Source of the DNA: an uncultured Gammaproteobacteria bacterium
Lineage (GTDB): Bacteria > Pseudomonadota > Gammaproteobacteria > JAADHQ01
Reading direction: 5' to 3'
DNA: 49,505 nt
NCBI GenBank assembly: GCA_947258755.1
Contig: CAMYJO010000036.1
Span: 1 to 49,505 of the forward strand
Shown: in pieces, positions 7,125 through 18,581 of the stretch
Position numbering within the stretch: position 1 is the first letter of the stretch
Layout: every line of letters begins with the position of its first letter
The notes under the pieces: generated by a model
Seen by the model: only the letters and a program-made list of their open reading frames with translations
What the model was told of the DNA's origin: nothing
Database searches by the model: none
Position numbers and translations under genes: made by a program

Positions 7125-8093
7125 TTAATAACTTCTTTCAACCGAAAAATCGGCCAGCGACAGCATCGCTTCGATATGCGGCGATGATGGGAAAATGCTT
7201 AAGGCCTCGCGTGCCTTTTGTGCTTCATCGCGGGCCAGTTGTGCGGTGTAATTGATGGCGTCGGTTGCCTGGATGGCGGCCATGACCGCATCGATATTGT
7301 CCAGCCCGCCTTTTTCAATTGCCTCACGAACGACCGCAGCCTGTTCGCTGTTGCCATGCTGGATGGTATAAATCAGTGGCAGGGTAGGTTTGCCTTCGGC
7401 CAGGTCATCACCGATATTCTTACCCAGCTCAACGGCATTCGAGCTGTAATCAAGCACATCATCGACCAGTTGAAATGCGGTCCCCAGATGCATGCCATAG
7501 GTTGCCATTGCCTTGACCTGTGCGTCTGTTGAGCCGGCCAATATGGCGCCGAGCTCGGAACCGGCCTCAAACAGCTTGGCGGTCTTGCAATGAATCACAT
7601 CGAGGTAACTCTCGATGGTGGTGTCAGCATTATGCACATTCAGCAGTTGCATGACCTCGCCTTCGGCGATGGTGTTGGTGGCATGCGCGAGGATTTCCAT
7701 GACCCGCATGCTGTCGACCTTGACCATCATCTCAAAGGCGCGTGAATAGACAAAATCGCCGACCAGGACGCTGGCCTCGTTGCCCCAGATCGCATTCGCG
7801 GTCTGTTTGCCGCGGCGCATATTGGAGGCGTCAACGACATCATCGTGCAGCAGGGTGGCGGTATGGATAAACTCGATAATTGCGGCGACCTGGTGGTGGC
7901 CGTTGCCCTGATAACCGCAGGCGCGCGCACTCAACAGGACCAGGATAGGACGGACCCTTTTTCCACCACTATCTATAAGGTAATTACCCAGTTCGCCTAT
8001 CAGGGCGACCTCAGAGTAAAGCGACCGGCGAATCAGATCATTGACGGCATCCATATCATCATTGATGAGGTCACGGATGTCCTTCAGGTCCAT
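7125..8093 (-). CDS. ispB: Octaprenyl/polyprenyl diphosphate synthase
   Basis: The protein has 322 residues. It starts at the ATG at 8093 ([18 protein letters not shown]), which aligns with the IspB N-terminus and follows AAGGGA. An ATG at 8126 and an upstream extension lack a ribosome-binding site. Trans-isoprenyl synthase motifs are intact: [19 protein letters not shown], the first Asp-rich motif [15 protein letters not shown], the second LVDDVLDYS, and [19 protein letters not shown]. It elongates farnesyl diphosphate with IPP to make the ubiquinone side chain. It is divergent from rplU, an order conserved in many gammaproteobacteria. It probably reads through to tRNA-Pro. Confidence 0.93.
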   Translation of the reverse strand: MDLKDIRDLINDDMDAVNDLIRRSLYSEVALIGELGNYLIDSGGKRVRPILVLLSARACGYQGNGHHQVAAIIEFIHTATLLHDDVVDASNMRRGKQTANAIWGNEASVLVGDFVYSRAFEMMVKVDSMRVMEILAHATNTIAEGEVMQLLNVHNADTTIESYLDVIHCKTAKLFEAGSELGAILAGSTDAQVKAMATYGMHLGTAFQLVDDVLDYSSNAVELGKNIGDDLAEGKPTLPLIYTIQHGNSEQAAVVREAIEKGGLDNIDAVMAAIQATDAINYTAQLARDEAQKAREALSIFPSSPHIEAMLSLADFSVERSY

Positions 8094-8212
8094 ATGGTCC
8101 CTTTTTTCGACTGTTTTTGTTTGCATATAGATGAATTTACTATGTTTACCAGCTATCAGACTGCGTAGTGTACCTATCTCGTCCTGATCCTGCCAGAAAA
8201 TTGTCAAATTGA

Positions 8213-8241
8213 TTGACGGCCTGCTCGTAAATAGCTAGAAT
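8213..8241 (+). promoter_or_regulatory. Sigma-70 promoter of rplU-rpmA
   Basis: TTGACG (8213-8218) and TAGAAT (8236-8241) are separated by exactly 17 nt. Transcription would start near 8248, about 39 nt before rplU. It lies in the divergent ispB-rplU gap. Confidence 0.65.
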
Positions 8242-8286
8242 TGCCAGCTCTTTCAGATTTGGTCATAAAGTACAGGGTGATCTATT

Positions 8287-8598
8287 ATGTACGCCGTAAT
8301 ACAAACAGGTGGCAAGCAATACCGCTTAACTGCGGGCGATACAGTACGCGTCGAGACACTGGATGCGGAAGAAGGCGCCTCTGTTGAATTTGACAATATT
8401 TTGATGGTTGCTGATGGCGACAACATCAAACTGGGCACGCCTTTTGTTGAAGGTGGCAAGGTAGTCGCCAAGGTAAAGGCCCATGGCCGACACAAGAAAA
8501 TCGAGATCATCAAGTTCAATCGCCGTAAGCACTACGACAAACGAACGGGTCATCGACAGAATTATACTGAACTGGAAATCACCGATATCCAGGGTTAA
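8287..8598 (+). CDS. rplU: 50S ribosomal protein L21
   Basis: The protein has 103 residues, the standard length. It begins [18 protein letters not shown], has the conserved GDTVRVETL and [22 protein letters not shown] block, and ends [14 protein letters not shown] with the typical RxGHRQ signature. It binds 23S rRNA in the large subunit. It is first in the rplU-rpmA pair, 21 nt before rpmA. Confidence 0.98.
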   Translation: MYAVIQTGGKQYRLTAGDTVRVETLDAEEGASVEFDNILMVADGDNIKLGTPFVEGGKVVAKVKAHGRHKKIEIIKFNRRKHYDKRTGHRQNYTELEITDIQG

Positions 8599-8619
8599 TG
8601 GAAATAAGAGGCGCAAGCA

Positions 8620-8883
8620 ATGGCACATAAGAAAGCAGGCGGTAGTACTCGCAACGGACGTGACTCGGAGTCGAAACGTCTAGGTATCAAACGTTACGGT
8701 GGTGAAGAAGTTCTGGCTGGAAACATCATCGTACGTCAGCGTGGAACGCGTTTTCATGCCGGTAATAATGTCGGTTGTGGCAAGGACCACACCCTGTTCG
8801 CGAAGGAAAGTGGCAAGGTTGTGTTCGAGGTCAAAGGCCCTAAAAACCGCAAATTTGTCAGCGTGGTTGCAGCTGAAGCCTGA
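8620..8883 (+). CDS. rpmA: 50S ribosomal protein L27
   Basis: The protein has 87 residues. It begins [20 protein letters not shown] and contains the hallmark block [19 protein letters not shown]. The N-terminal arm that reaches the peptidyl-transferase centre is present from the start Met, without the cleaved N-terminal extension seen in Firmicutes. It is cotranscribed with rplU and followed by a strong intrinsic terminator. Confidence 0.98.
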   Translation: MAHKKAGGSTRNGRDSESKRLGIKRYGGEEVLAGNIIVRQRGTRFHAGNNVGCGKDHTLFAKESGKVVFEVKGPKNRKFVSVVAAEA

Positions 8884-8913
8884 GCTTATTCAAGCGGACA
8901 GATTGCTTAGAGA

Positions 8914-8937
8914 CCCCGCCTGAAGGCGGGGTTTTTT
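8914..8937 (+). terminator. Intrinsic terminator after rpmA
   Basis: A perfect 7-bp GC stem CCCCGCC-TGAA-GGCGGGG is followed by TTTTTT. It separates the ribosomal pair from obgE. Confidence 0.93.
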
Positions 8938-8954
8938 GTTTATAAGGATTGATG

Positions 8955-10451
<1,497 letters not shown>

Positions 10452-10461
10452 TGTATTTATA

Positions 10462-11595
10462 ATGCAAACACGACAACAAATAACCAGGGCCAAACGTTGG
10501 GTCGTCAAGATTGGCAGCGCGCTATTGACCGATGAAGGCCGTGGCCTGAATAAAGAATTGATCGGCCAGTGGGTCGATCAGCTAGCCGAGCTGCGCAGGA
10601 ACGGGCATGAGATCGTGCTGGTGTCGTCGGGTTCGGTGGCCGAAGGCATGACCCGCCTTGGTTGGAGTCAGCGTCCGCATGCCCTGCATGAGCTGCAAGC
10701 CGCCGCTGCTGTCGGTCAGATGGGCCTGGTTCAGGTCTATGAATCACATTTTCAACGCCATGGATTACATACCGCGCAAATCCTGTTGACCCATGAAGAC
10801 CTGGCGGACCGGCAACGGTATCTGAACGCGCGTTCTACCCTGCGTTCGTTGCTGGCATTGGGCGTGGTTCCGGTGATCAATGAGAATGATACCGTGGTCA
10901 CCGATGAAATCCGCTTTGGTGACAACGATACCCTGGCGGCGCTGGTGGCTAATTTCACCGAAGCGGATGTGTTAGTGATCCTGACCGATCAACAAGGCTT
11001 GTTCGATAAGGACCCGAGAACACATGCCGATGCCCGTCTGATTTCAAGCGGTTGTGCCGGTGATAGCAATCTTGAAGACATTGCTGGCGGTGCCGGTAAA
11101 CTGGGTATGGGCGGCATGTTGACCAAGGTCAGGGCGGCGGCACGCGCGGCACGCTCCGGTGCTGCGACCGTGATTGCATCCGGTAACGAGACGGATATAT
11201 TGCTGCGCCTGAGTTGCGGCGAGGACTTGGGTACCTTGTTATTACCCGAGGAAGAACCACTGCTGGCGCGCAAGCAATGGTTGGCCGGTCAGTTAAAGGC
11301 CAAGGGTCGTTTGCTAATCGACCAGGGTGCGGTCAAGGTATTACGCGATCAGGGCAGGAGTTTACTCCCCGTCGGCCTGACTGCCGTTGAAGGTCATTTT
11401 AGCCGCGGTGAATTGGTCGCCTGCATCGGCCCGGATGGTGCTGAGGTCGCACGCGGACTGGTTAATTACAATAACGATGAATGCCGACGACTGATCGGTA
11501 AATCGTCGGACCAGATTGAGTCTATTCTAGGTTATGTCGATGAGGCTGAATTAATCCATCGCGATGATATGGTGATAACGGCAGATAAAAGATGA
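10462..11595 (+). CDS. proB: Glutamate 5-kinase
   Basis: The protein has 377 residues. The amino-acid kinase domain (about 1-265) has [62 protein letters not shown] and [19 protein letters not shown]. The C-terminal PUA domain (about 285-365) has [14 protein letters not shown] and [20 protein letters not shown]. It phosphorylates glutamate in the first step of proline synthesis; proA is not in the window. The start at 10462 has no Shine-Dalgarno sequence; the pyrimidine tract of element C ends 10 nt upstream. The last codons (ADKR) fall in the purine tract of element D. The gene is thus bracketed by an inverted repeat pair. Confidence 0.95.
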   Translation: MQTRQQITRAKRWVVKIGSALLTDEGRGLNKELIGQWVDQLAELRRNGHEIVLVSSGSVAEGMTRLGWSQRPHALHELQAAAAVGQMGLVQVYESHFQRHGLHTAQILLTHEDLADRQRYLNARSTLRSLLALGVVPVINENDTVVTDEIRFGDNDTLAALVANFTEADVLVILTDQQGLFDKDPRTHADARLISSGCAGDSNLEDIAGGAGKLGMGGMLTKVRAAARAARSGAATVIASGNETDILLRLSCGEDLGTLLLPEEEPLLARKQWLAGQLKAKGRLLIDQGAVKVLRDQGRSLLPVGLTAVEGHFSRGELVACIGPDGAEVARGLVNYNNDECRRLIGKSSDQIESILGYVDEAELIHRDDMVITADKR

Positions 11596-11908
11596 AAGGG
11601 GAAAGATAAAAGGGGTTGTGTGGCCGTATTCATACGGCCAAGCCTGATTTCAATGGCCTCGTGCCTTTTTCATCTGTAGGAGCGGTCCTTGACCGCGATA
11701 TCAGAGTAGCGAGGGCCGAGTAGCTAGTGGCTAGAAAAAGACCAGGGTTTTGGCTCTGTTTTACCTCGCTACTAGCTACTAGCCACTCGTTACTGTTTTA
11801 TCGCGGCCAAGGGCCGCTCCCACAGGCTGGACATGAATATATTAATAAGTCTGAGCATATTCATATGCTCACTCATTCCCTTGTATCTTTCCCCTTTTAT
11901 CTTTTACC
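11582..11908. repeat. Composite intergenic element D
   Basis: The left purine tract (11582-11615) starts within the last codons of proB. A hairpin follows at 11621-11640 (TGGCCGTAT-TC-ATACGGCCA). REP-like arms lie at 11676-11700 (GCGGTC-CTT-GACCGC variant) and 11798-11823 (GCGGCC type). Between them are AGTAGCG, AGGGCCG, AGTAGCT, AGTGGCT and the inverse CTCGCTA, CTAGCTA, CTAGCCA. The right tract 11881-11908 reads TTGTATC-TTTCCCC-TTTTATC-TTTTACC. Segment 11642-11823 is a near copy of element C in inverse orientation, including the outer flank with CATTGAAATCAGGC. It lies between the convergent proB and rpsT genes. Confidence 0.9.
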
Positions 11909-11910
11909 TG

Positions 11911-11951
11911 CCCACAAAAAAGGCCGGTCAATGACCGGCCTTTTTTGTGGG
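11911..11951. terminator. Bidirectional terminator between proB and rpsT
   Basis: A perfect 20-bp stem with a 1-nt centre. Arms begin CCCACAAAAAAGGCCGG and the inverse. The A-run and T-run flank the GC core, so it can terminate both the plus-strand (proB side) and minus-strand (rpsT) transcripts. It directly follows element D. Confidence 0.9.
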
Positions 11952-11960
11952 CGCCTAAAC

Positions 11961-12221
11961 CTACATCGCGCGGATGGTCTGGTTCAGACGGCTTTTATGA
12001 CGTGCAGCCTTGTTTTTATGGATCAGGCCTTTGCCTGCCATCTGGTCAAGAGCGGGAATGGCGGCCTTATAGGCGGCCTCTGCTGCAGTTTTATCACCGG
12101 ATTCGATAGCCTTGACTACATTTTTCAGATAGGTACGCATCATCGAACGCTGACCGGCGTTACGCTTACGATGTGTTTCGGCCTGACGGGCCCTTTTTCT
12201 AGCTTGTGCTGAGTTAGCCAA
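11961..12221 (-). CDS. rpsT: 30S ribosomal protein S20
   Basis: The protein has 86 residues, begins [26 protein letters not shown] and ends [13 protein letters not shown]. It is a highly basic three-helix bundle, as in all S20 proteins, and binds 16S rRNA early in small-subunit assembly. An AGGAG ribosome-binding site lies about 9 nt upstream. It is divergent from murJ, as in Pseudomonas and E. coli relatives. It terminates at the palindrome at 11911-11951. Confidence 0.98.
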   Translation of the reverse strand: MANSAQARKRARQAETHRKRNAGQRSMMRTYLKNVVKAIESGDKTAAEAAYKAAIPALDQMAGKGLIHKNKAARHKSRLNQTIRAM

Positions 12222-12261
12222 GGTAATACTCCTGCAAAAAATTCGCTTTCAAAGACCGCGC

Positions 12262-12290
12262 ATATTGCGGATTTTTTGCCTGTTTGTCAA
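12262..12290 (-). promoter_or_regulatory. Likely promoter of rpsT
   Basis: On the minus strand, a perfect TTGACA (12290-12285) is followed after 17 nt by CAATAT (12267-12262). Transcription would begin about 35 nt before the rpsT ATG. The -35 is strong and the -10 is a three-of-six match. Confidence 0.5.
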
Positions 12291-12443
12291 GTATGGCGGG
12301 GCTGTTTTTAGCGCTGTATGGACTGTAGGGTAGTAATATAGTGTGTCGGGCCGGAAAGCCGGGTATTATGGCTCGTGATGTTTGTTGGGGAAACAGGCGA
12401 AATAGTGTATTTTTGAGCGAAATGGCCATAAAAACCATAAAAA

Positions 12444-14021
12444 ATGAGTAAAAAACTAATAAAATCCACTGCCATTGTCAGTGCCATGACCATCCTGTCG
12501 CGGGTACTGGGATTTATACGTGATATCGTCCTGGCCCAGGTATTTGGCGCCAAGGCGGCGACCGACGCCTTTTTTGTAGCCTTTAAAATCCCTAATTTCA
12601 TGCGCCGCCTGTTTGCCGAGGGGGCCTTTGCGCAGTCCTTCGTGCCGGTGCTGAGCGAGACCAAGGCCGCCGGGGATGAGCAGGCCACCAAGGACCTGGT
12701 CGACCATGTGAGCGGCACGCTGGGCCTATTGTTGCTGGTGATTACCGTGATCGGGATTGTGCTGGCACCGGTATTGATCATGCTGTTTGCGCCGGGCTTT
12801 ATACTCAGCCAAGGCGAAGAGCAGGCGGTCTTGGCCAGTACCATGCTGCGCATCACTTTTCCTTATCTGTTATTTATTTCACTGACGGCCTTGGCCGGCG
12901 GTATCCTGAATACCTATGGCCGATTTGCGGTGCCGGCGTTTACCCCGGTGTTGTTGAATGTGTGTATGATCAGTGCTGCGGTGCTACTGGCACCCCGCAT
13001 GGACAATCCGGTCATGGCCTTGGCCTGGGGTGTATTGGCTGCAGGTATCGCGCAGTTATTATTCCAGTTACCGTTTCTGCGGCAAATTGGCATGTTGCCC
13101 CGTCCGCGTTTGCGACGCTCGCATGCCGGTGTCAGCAAGATTATGAAGTTGATGTTACCGGCGATTTTCGGCTCATCGGTGGCGCAGATTAATTTATTGC
13201 TGGATACCGTCATCGCCTCTTTTCTGGCTGCTGGTAGCGTCAGCTGGTTGTATTATTCCGACCGCCTGGTCGAGTTCCCATTGGGTGTCTTTGGCATCGC
13301 CCTGGCCACTGTTATTCTGCCCAGTCTGTCCAGCCGGCATGCAGAGCGCTCGCCGGAAATGTTCAGTATGACGCTCGACTGGGCCCTGCGTTGGGGTTTG
13401 CTGATTGGTCTGCCGGCCACGGTCGGTCTGTTTCTACTGGCGGCACCAATGATTGTGACCCTGTTCCAATACGGCGAGTTTAATGCCGATGCCGTGGCGA
13501 TGACTTCACTGAGCCTGATGGCTTATAGCCTCGGGCTGACCGGTTTTATCCTGGTCAAGGTGCTGGTGCCCGGGTTTTTTGCGCGTCAGGATACACGCAC
13601 ACCGGTGCGGATAGGTATCGTCGCGGTGGCGGCGAACATGCTGTTGAATATTGTTATCGTGGTGCCGATGGCGATGAGCGGGGCAACAGCGCCGCACGCC
13701 GGCCTGGCATTGGCAACGTCATGTTCATCGATTATCAATGCCTCGCTGTTGTTTCATACGCTAAAGAAGAAAGGCATCTTCCAGGCGCGTAAAGGCTGGC
13801 CGCTACTGCTCATGCAGATGGGCATGGCCTGTACCGCCATGGCGTTATTCATACTGTGGGCGAAGGCCGATATTGGGCAATGGCTGGAGTGGAAGGCCAT
13901 GGATCGTGTCTGGAACCTGTCCTGGCTTATCGCTATGGCCGCGGTTATTTATATTATGACTTTACTGATCTCCGGCGCACGCCCATGGCGTTGGCGCGTT
14001 AGCCTAAGTGATAGTTGCTAA
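12444..14021 (+). CDS. murJ: Lipid II flippase MurJ
   Basis: The protein has 525 residues with about 14 membrane helices. The MviN/MurJ N-terminus is clear: LIKSTAIVSAMTILSRVLGFIRDIVLAQVFGA, then AFFVAFKIPNFMRRLFAEGAFAQSFVPVL. Later motifs include LPAIFGSSVAQINLLLDT, SWLYYSDRLVEFPLGVFGIALATVILP and VKVLVPGFFARQDTRTPVRIG. It flips undecaprenyl-linked lipid II across the inner membrane for peptidoglycan synthesis. It is divergent from rpsT and upstream of ribF, the usual gammaproteobacterial order. Repeat element E starts about 10 nt after its stop. Confidence 0.95.
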   Translation: MSKKLIKSTAIVSAMTILSRVLGFIRDIVLAQVFGAKAATDAFFVAFKIPNFMRRLFAEGAFAQSFVPVLSETKAAGDEQATKDLVDHVSGTLGLLLLVITVIGIVLAPVLIMLFAPGFILSQGEEQAVLASTMLRITFPYLLFISLTALAGGILNTYGRFAVPAFTPVLLNVCMISAAVLLAPRMDNPVMALAWGVLAAGIAQLLFQLPFLRQIGMLPRPRLRRSHAGVSKIMKLMLPAIFGSSVAQINLLLDTVIASFLAAGSVSWLYYSDRLVEFPLGVFGIALATVILPSLSSRHAERSPEMFSMTLDWALRWGLLIGLPATVGLFLLAAPMIVTLFQYGEFNADAVAMTSLSLMAYSLGLTGFILVKVLVPGFFARQDTRTPVRIGIVAVAANMLLNIVIVVPMAMSGATAPHAGLALATSCSSIINASLLFHTLKKKGIFQARKGWPLLLMQMGMACTAMALFILWAKADIGQWLEWKAMDRVWNLSWLIAMAAVIYIMTLLISGARPWRWRVSLSDSC

Positions 14022-14031
14022 AGCAGTTGTG

Positions 14032-14144
14032 AGAGGCTAGTAGCTGGTAGCGAGGTAACACAAAACCAGAATTCTGGTCTTTTTCTAGCCACTCGCTACT
14101 CGCCACTAGCGACACGAATATCGCGGCCGAAGGGCCGCTCCTAC
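14032..14144. repeat. Composite intergenic element E (single REP arm)
   Basis: It starts about 10 nt after the murJ stop. Left 7-nt units are AGAGGCT, AGTAGCT, GGTAGCG; the centre is a perfect 14-bp palindrome ACCAGAATTCTGGT (14065-14078). The right units are CTAGCCA, CTCGCTA, CTCGCCA, CTAGCGA. One REP-like arm is present at 14118-14144, with a 4-nt loop variant. The left REP arm and the outer pyrimidine/purine tracts are missing. It lies in the murJ-ribF gap. Confidence 0.85.
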
Positions 14145-14253
14145 AGAAAGACTCTCCTTGCTTACCATTCGTCGCCAGCTCCTGATGTTAAATTAGGGTT
14201 TGTCACACAAGTTCAGTATACTTTGGGCGCATCATTATTCGATTCAGGACAGC

Positions 14254-15186
14254 ATGGAACTCATTCGCGGCTTACATAATCTTCGTCCCCGTCATCGTGG
14301 CTGTGTCGCCACGATCGGTAATTTTGATGGCGTCCATCTGGGTCATCAGGCGGTCCTCGGGCAACTGGCAGAAAAGGCCGAGGCCATGGGTCTGCCGACC
14401 GTGGTGATCACCTTTGAGCCACAGCCGCAGGAGTACTTTGCACCACAGCAGGCCCGTTCCCGGTTGACGCGCCTGCGCGAAAAGTTTCAGGCCCTGAAGC
14501 GTTATTCCGTCGACCGTATATTATGTCTGCGTTTTGACAAATCACTGGCTGAGCTCGAAGCACAGGACTTTATCGACAAGGTATTGTTACAGGGCCTGGA
14601 TATTAAATACCTGGTAGTCGGCGATGACTTCCGTTTTGGCAAGGGTCGTAGCGGTGACTTTGATCTGTTGTATCAAACCGGACAGCAGCATGGCTTCCCG
14701 GTTGTTAATATGCATACCTTTGGCATCGATGGTGAGCGTGTCAGCAGTACTCGTATTCGCCAGGCCCTGGAGGAGGGTGACCTGACCCTGGCCGAGAAAT
14801 TGCTCGGGCGTCCCTATCGTATGTGCGGGCGTGTCGCCCATGGCGATAAGCGTGGACGCACAATAGGCTTTCCTACCGCCAATATTCATTTGCATCGCAA
14901 GACCTCGCCGGTGCAGGGGGTTTATGCCGTCGAGATGTTCGGTATCGACGGCGAACCGGTGGCGGGTGTCGCCAATGTCGGAAACCGACCGACCGTCGAT
15001 GGCACGCGTAGCCTGCTTGAAGTGCATCTGTTTGACTTCAATGCCGAGATCTATGGCAGCTATGTACATGTGAATTTCCTGCATAAAATACGCGAGGAAA
15101 TGAAATTTGAAAGTTTTGAGCAATTGCAGCAGCAGATCATGGAAGATGCCGGCAAGGCCAGGCAATGGTTCATCGACAGAGTCTAA
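14254..15186 (+). CDS. ribF: Bifunctional riboflavin kinase / FAD synthetase
   Basis: The protein has 310 residues. The start at 14254 (MELIRGLHNLRPRHRG) matches the family N-terminus and has an AGGA site; an upstream extension to 14200 is unlikely. The FMN adenylyltransferase half (about 1-185) has GCVATIGNFDGVHLGHQAVL and VVGDDFRFGKGRSGDFDLL, ending in VSSTRIRQALEEGD. The riboflavin kinase half (about 186-310) has GRVAHGDKRGRTIGFPTANI and GVANVGNRPTVDG. It converts riboflavin to FMN and then FAD. It is first of the ribF-ileS-lspA-fkpB run. Confidence 0.96.
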   Translation: MELIRGLHNLRPRHRGCVATIGNFDGVHLGHQAVLGQLAEKAEAMGLPTVVITFEPQPQEYFAPQQARSRLTRLREKFQALKRYSVDRILCLRFDKSLAELEAQDFIDKVLLQGLDIKYLVVGDDFRFGKGRSGDFDLLYQTGQQHGFPVVNMHTFGIDGERVSSTRIRQALEEGDLTLAEKLLGRPYRMCGRVAHGDKRGRTIGFPTANIHLHRKTSPVQGVYAVEMFGIDGEPVAGVANVGNRPTVDGTRSLLEVHLFDFNAEIYGSYVHVNFLHKIREEMKFESFEQLQQQIMEDAGKARQWFIDRV

Positions 15187-15294
15187 TCTCTGATAACAAG
15201 TCGCAGATTAGTTAGGCCTTTTTTCCCCTACCTTGAATTATAAGGTATGATATCCAGCCAAAATAACGATTAGCAAGTAAGTAAAAGAGGACTC

Positions 15295-18042
15295 ATGGCG
15301 GATTACAAGCATACCTTGAATCTACCCAAAACAGATTTCCCGATGCGCGGCAACCTGGCCCAGCGCGAACCGGACATGCTCAAGCATTGGCAGGACATGG
15401 ATCTGTACGGAAAAATACGCGCGGCAGCGGCAGGTAAACCCCGGTTTATTCTGCATGACGGCCCGCCGTATGCGAATGGTGAGATCCATATCGGCCATGC
15501 GGTCAACAAGATTCTCAAGGATATCGTGATTAAATCGCGCGGCATGATGGGTCAGGATGCGCCCTATGTACCCGGTTGGGATTGTCACGGTCTGCCGATC
15601 GAGTTAAATGTCGAGAAAAAGGTCGGCAAGCCTGGACACAAGGTGGATGCACGTAGCTTTCGCAAGGCCTGTCGTGAGTATGCCGGTAAACAGGTCAACA
15701 AACAGCGCGATGATTTCAAGCGCCTGGGTATACTCGGTCAATGGGATCAGCCCTATCTGACCATGGACTACCAGTTTGAAGCGGACATCGTGCGCTCACT
15801 GGCAAAAATTATCGATAACGGCCATTTGCATAAGGGTTCCAAGCCGGTGCACTGGTGTACTGACTGCGGCTCGGCCCTGGCCGAGGCCGAAGTCGAATAC
15901 GAAGACCGCAATTCGCCGGCCATCGATGTGCGTTTTAATGTGCTCGATGAAGAGAGCCTGTTGGCCCGTTGCCAGGATGTCAGTGAAGGCCAGGGACCGA
16001 TCTCGGTTGTCATCTGGACCACGACTCCGTGGACCCTGCCGGCCAATCAGGCCGTGTCGCTGAACCCGGGACTGGACTACGAGCTGAGCGACTATCAGAT
16101 TGTTGGACGTTGCCAGGGACAGGAGCTTGAAGGCCTGAAGCTCGGGCATCCGTTTTATCAGCGTGAAGTGCCTATCATTCTTGGCGATCATGTCACTACC
16201 GAGGCCGGTACCGGCGCCGTGCATACTGCACCGGGGCATGGCCAGGAAGACTATGTGGTCGGCAGTCGTTACCATCTCAAGGTTGATAATCCTGTCGCTG
16301 CCAACGGCTGTTTCCTGCCCGACACCGAATTGTTTGCCGGCGAGCATGTGTTCTCGGCCAACGACCATGTCATCGAGGTGCTCAAGGCGCGTGGTAAACT
16401 GGTCCATCATCAGTCCCTGCGCCACAGTTACCCGCATTGCTGGCGCCACAAGACGCCGATCATTTTTCGCGCCACGCCGCAATGGTTTATCAGTATGGAT
16501 CAAGGCGGATTGCGGCAGGCGGCCATGACCGAGATTGGCAAGACCGAATGGATGCCGGACTGGGGTCAGGCGCGCATCGAGAGCATGGTGGAAAATCGCC
16601 CGGACTGGTGTATCTCGCGGCAGCGTACCTGGGGTGTGCCGATCCCGTTGTTTGTGCATAAACAAACAGCGGAACTGCATCCGGCTACCGACACCTTACT
16701 GGAAGCGGTTGCCACGCAGATCGAAAGCGACGGTATCGATGCCTGGTTTGAATTAAAGGCAGAGAGCCTGATCGGTGATGATGCCGAGCATTATGACAAG
16801 GTCACCGATACGCTGGATGTCTGGTTCGATTCCGGTGTCAGTCATAACGCCGTGCTCAACAGAAGGGATGCATTGTCATTTCCGGCCGACCTGTACCTGG
16901 AGGGTTCTGACCAGCATCGTGGCTGGTTCCAGTCATCCTTGTTGACCTCCATCTGCATGCATGAGCAGGCGCCCTATAAGTCGGTGTTAACGCATGGGTT
17001 TACCGTTGATGCCAAGGGCCAGAAAATGTCCAAGTCCAAGGGCAATGTGGTCGCGCCGCAGAAAGTGGTTAACCGCCTGGGTGCCGATATCCTGCGTCTG
17101 TGGGTAGCGGCGACCGACTACCGTAATGAAATCACGGTGTCGGATGAAATCCTGAACCGGGTGGCCGATTCCTACCGCCGTATCCGTAATACCGCGCGTT
17201 ATCTGTTATCCAATCTGAATGGCTTTGATCCAGCGCGCGATCTGCTCAGTGCAGAACAGATGTTGCCACTGGATCGTTGGGCGGTGGACAGGGCGGCATC
17301 GATGCAGGCCGAGATTATCAAGGCCTATGAAGATTACCAGTTCCATGTGATCTATCAGAAGCTGCATAACTTTTGTAATGTCGATATGGGTAGCTTCTAT
17401 CTTGATATCACCAAGGACCGACAATACACCACGCAGAAGGACAGTATCGCGCGGCGTTCCGGGCAATCGGCGATGTTTCATATCTGCGAGGCGATGACGC
17501 GCTGGTTGGCGCCGATCCTGAGCTTTAGCGCCGACGAGATCTGGAAATACATGCCGGGCGAACGCAAAGAATCGGTATTCCTGGAAGAATGGTATCAGGG
17601 CTTGTTCGAATTGCAGGCCGATGAGCAATTCAATCGAGCCTACTGGGACAGGGTCATCGAGACCCGTGAAGCGGTCAGCAAGGAATTAGAGCGCCTGCGA
17701 GTGGCGGGTGGCATCGGTTCATCATTAGATGCCGAGGTCGATCTGTATTGTGGCCAGGAACTGTTCGCGCAATTATCCAGCCTGGAAGACGAGCTGCGCT
17801 TTATCCTGATCAGCTCTTATGCGCGCGTACACCGGGATACAGACAAGACCGATGATGCAGTGCATTTTTCCTTGAGTACAAACGATGAGGTCTGGGTGGC
17901 AGTGAGCCCATGCGCACATGAAAAATGTGTGCGTTGCTGGCATCATCGCCAAGACGTCGGTACGCATGCTGAACATCCTGAATTGTGTGATCGTTGCATT
18001 GACAATGTCGATGGTGATGGTGAGCCAAGGTCATTCGCGTGA
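15295..18042 (+). CDS. ileS: Isoleucyl-tRNA synthetase
   Basis: The protein has 915 residues, close to bacterial IleS (about 940). The class I signature HIGH is at 65-68 ([14 protein letters not shown]). The editing domain spans about 200-400 with [11 protein letters not shown] and [21 protein letters not shown] is near residue 577. The C-terminal zinc module has [12 protein letters not shown] and CDRCIDNV. It charges tRNA-Ile and edits Val-tRNA. AGAGGA precedes the ATG. lspA begins 46 nt after its stop, and no T-box or attenuator was noted upstream. Confidence 0.98.
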   Translation: MADYKHTLNLPKTDFPMRGNLAQREPDMLKHWQDMDLYGKIRAAAAGKPRFILHDGPPYANGEIHIGHAVNKILKDIVIKSRGMMGQDAPYVPGWDCHGLPIELNVEKKVGKPGHKVDARSFRKACREYAGKQVNKQRDDFKRLGILGQWDQPYLTMDYQFEADIVRSLAKIIDNGHLHKGSKPVHWCTDCGSALAEAEVEYEDRNSPAIDVRFNVLDEESLLARCQDVSEGQGPISVVIWTTTPWTLPANQAVSLNPGLDYELSDYQIVGRCQGQELEGLKLGHPFYQREVPIILGDHVTTEAGTGAVHTAPGHGQEDYVVGSRYHLKVDNPVAANGCFLPDTELFAGEHVFSANDHVIEVLKARGKLVHHQSLRHSYPHCWRHKTPIIFRATPQWFISMDQGGLRQAAMTEIGKTEWMPDWGQARIESMVENRPDWCISRQRTWGVPIPLFVHKQTAELHPATDTLLEAVATQIESDGIDAWFELKAESLIGDDAEHYDKVTDTLDVWFDSGVSHNAVLNRRDALSFPADLYLEGSDQHRGWFQSSLLTSICMHEQAPYKSVLTHGFTVDAKGQKMSKSKGNVVAPQKVVNRLGADILRLWVAATDYRNEITVSDEILNRVADSYRRIRNTARYLLSNLNGFDPARDLLSAEQMLPLDRWAVDRAASMQAEIIKAYEDYQFHVIYQKLHNFCNVDMGSFYLDITKDRQYTTQKDSIARRSGQSAMFHICEAMTRWLAPILSFSADEIWKYMPGERKESVFLEEWYQGLFELQADEQFNRAYWDRVIETREAVSKELERLRVAGGIGSSLDAEVDLYCGQELFAQLSSLEDELRFILISSYARVHRDTDKTDDAVHFSLSTNDEVWVAVSPCAHEKCVRCWHHRQDVGTHAEHPELCDRCIDNVDGDGEPRSFA

Positions 18043-18088
18043 TCGCGGATTTCAGTGTCATTCAGTTTTAGGGATTAAGTATACAATC

Positions 18089-18571
18089 ATGTTGAAATAT
18101 CTGTGGATTACATTAGCCGTTATCGTGCTGGATCAAATCAGTAAGCAACTGGCCGAGTATTATCTGGTCTATCATGTGCCAGTGCCGGTCATGCCTTCGT
18201 TTAATCTGACCTTGTCCTATAACCCGGGTGCGGCATTCAGTTTTCTCAGCGAAGCCGGTGAATGGAAGCGTTGGTTTTTTATTATCCTTGGGCTCATCGT
18301 CAGTGCCGTTATCTTCGTCTGGCTACGCAAATTACCGGCGACCGATAAATGGGTTGCTATAGCGCTAGGCTTCATTTTAGGTGGTGCACTGGGTAATATG
18401 ATTGACCGGATGTTTAACGAAGGCCTGGTTATCGATTTTATCCAGGTCTACTACGGTGAATGGAGCTGGCCGATATTCAATATCGCCGACTCGGCCATCA
18501 GCATCGGCGTGGCCATATTGTTATTCGATGCTGTTTTTGATGGCAACAAAAAAGTAAAACAAGACGCCTGA
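18089..18571 (+). CDS. lspA: Lipoprotein signal peptidase
   Basis: The protein has 160 residues with four membrane helices. The ATG at 18089 ([19 protein letters not shown]) aligns with LspA; the frame is open further upstream but overlaps ileS. The catalytic Asp residues lie in [19 protein letters not shown] and [11 protein letters not shown], and the conserved [11 protein letters not shown] is present. It cleaves prolipoproteins after diacylglyceryl transfer. The ribosome-binding site is weak, so coupling to ileS is possible. fkpB starts 10 nt downstream. Confidence 0.96.
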   Translation: MLKYLWITLAVIVLDQISKQLAEYYLVYHVPVPVMPSFNLTLSYNPGAAFSFLSEAGEWKRWFFIILGLIVSAVIFVWLRKLPATDKWVAIALGFILGGALGNMIDRMFNEGLVIDFIQVYYGEWSWPIFNIADSAISIGVAILLFDAVFDGNKKVKQDA

Positions 18572-18581
18572 TGGTAAACAC

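Noticed and set aside
15796-16680. 294-codon open frame antisense to ileS, and similar long antisense frames (8940-9725, 33973-34770)
   Set aside because: They lie wholly opposite strongly conserved genes, have no ribosome-binding site or recognisable domain, and follow the codon bias of the sense gene.
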